Under the pieces are notes generated by a model that worked only from the letters and a program-made list of their open reading frames with translations, was not told the DNA's origin and searched no databases. A stretch of DNA of 64,000 nt from Bacillus sp. BHET2 (GTDB lineage Bacteria > Bacillota > Bacilli > Bacillales > Bacillaceae_B): positions 372,001-436,000 of the forward strand of contig NZ_VCQN01000001.1 of the NCBI RefSeq assembly GCF_005938125.1, read 5' to 3'. A program made the translations under genes and the position numbers. This document shows, piece after piece, positions 63,842 through 64,000 of the stretch. Numbering within the stretch: position 1 is the first letter of the stretch; every line of letters begins with the position of its first letter.

Positions 63842-64000
63842 ATGAACGAAAAGACGTTTCAAACACTAGAATTTCATTCGGTTAAAGATGAATTGACCCG
63901 CTTTGCCCTCACAGAAGAAGGCAAGAAGGAACTGTTAAGTTTAATTCCATCAACAAACAAACGGCAAATAGACATGCGTCTTGAAGAGGTAACGGAAGCA
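63842..64000 (+). CDS. MutS2-type ATPase, N-terminal fragment
   Basis: Fifty-three codons are in the window. The sequence NEKTFQTLEFHSVKDELTRFALTEEGKKELLSLIPSTN has the MutS2 N-terminal pattern (TLEF..VK, SxxGK.....L.PST). MutS2 (RqcU) rescues collided ribosomes in B. subtilis; shorter MutS2-like paralogues also occur in Bacillus. The copy here reads more like the paralogue. GGAGGAG precedes ATG 63842. A long two-terminator leader controls it. Confidence 0.7.
   Translation, partial: MNEKTFQTLEFHSVKDELTRFALTEEGKKELLSLIPSTNKRQIDMRLEEVTEA

Noticed and set aside
1..64000. CRISPR arrays, prophage genes, IS elements, tRNA or rRNA genes
   Set aside because: None was found by eye on either strand.

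Overview
The window is a low-GC stretch of a Bacillaceae (endospore-forming Firmicute) chromosome. The evidence is direct: two complete GerA-type germinant receptor operons, the sporulation checkpoint gene sda, a GerT-like spore protein, a short gamma-SASP-like protein, an RsbR-type stressosome protein, CspB, OpuD, OdhAB and a YidC2 gene with a stalling-leader arrangement. Consensus Shine-Dalgarno sites and strong intrinsic terminators occur throughout. The species cannot be fixed from sequence alone; gene order around odhAB, gerT and the yojN/yojO-like pair resembles the Bacillus subtilis neighbourhood only loosely. I see no rRNA, tRNA, IS element, prophage or CRISPR array.

Layout. 0-10 kb: end of a NUDIX gene, a lipoprotein, small conserved genes, cspB, a DHA2 drug exporter, a short spore-protein gene, the betaine carrier opuD, a peptidase E, an 11-mer-repeat protein, a GNAT enzyme and an AI-2E carrier. 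10-16 kb: the first gerABC operon behind a sigma-G-like promoter, then a tetR-SMR-SMR efflux operon with a palindromic operator. 16-24 kb: Pth2, NUDIX, several small proteins, an RsbR paralogue, a phosphatase, a DCC oxidoreductase, YjbQ, a 2H phosphoesterase, an orphan pxpA and an unannotated small-RNA-like unit. 24-34 kb: NUDIX, an MFS exporter, an ArlRS-like two-component system, a GerT-like protein and odhAB. 34-46 kb: sda, a fatty-acyl-CoA ligase, a YkqA-like protein, DedA, small proteins, a MoxR/VWA pair and a Na+/H+ antiporter. 46-57 kb: ALDH, xpaC-telA, a DD-peptidase, a MifM-like leader with yidC2, a cupredoxin and the second gerABC operon. 57-64 kb: YdjO, recQ, an ABC-F ATPase, a large non-coding cloverleaf, YkvA, a ferritin-like protein, DUF4395, and an elaborate leader before a MutS2-type gene that runs off the end.

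Functional themes are sporulation and germination (gerABC twice, sda, SASP, gerT), envelope and stress (two-component system, TelA/XpaC, YidC2, DD-peptidase, OpuD, NhaP-type antiporter) and central metabolism (OdhAB, acyl-CoA ligase).

The most unusual material is non-coding. (1) A leader of about 385 nt before the MutS2-type gene has a 7-codon peptide ORF overlapping a stem, two stacked terminators and a competing hairpin. (2) A 140-bp perfect cloverleaf lies at 61835-61974. (3) A MifM-like arrest peptide has a hairpin hiding the yidC2 Shine-Dalgarno. (4) A stand-alone promoter-to-terminator unit of about 145 nt lies upstream of a NUDIX gene.
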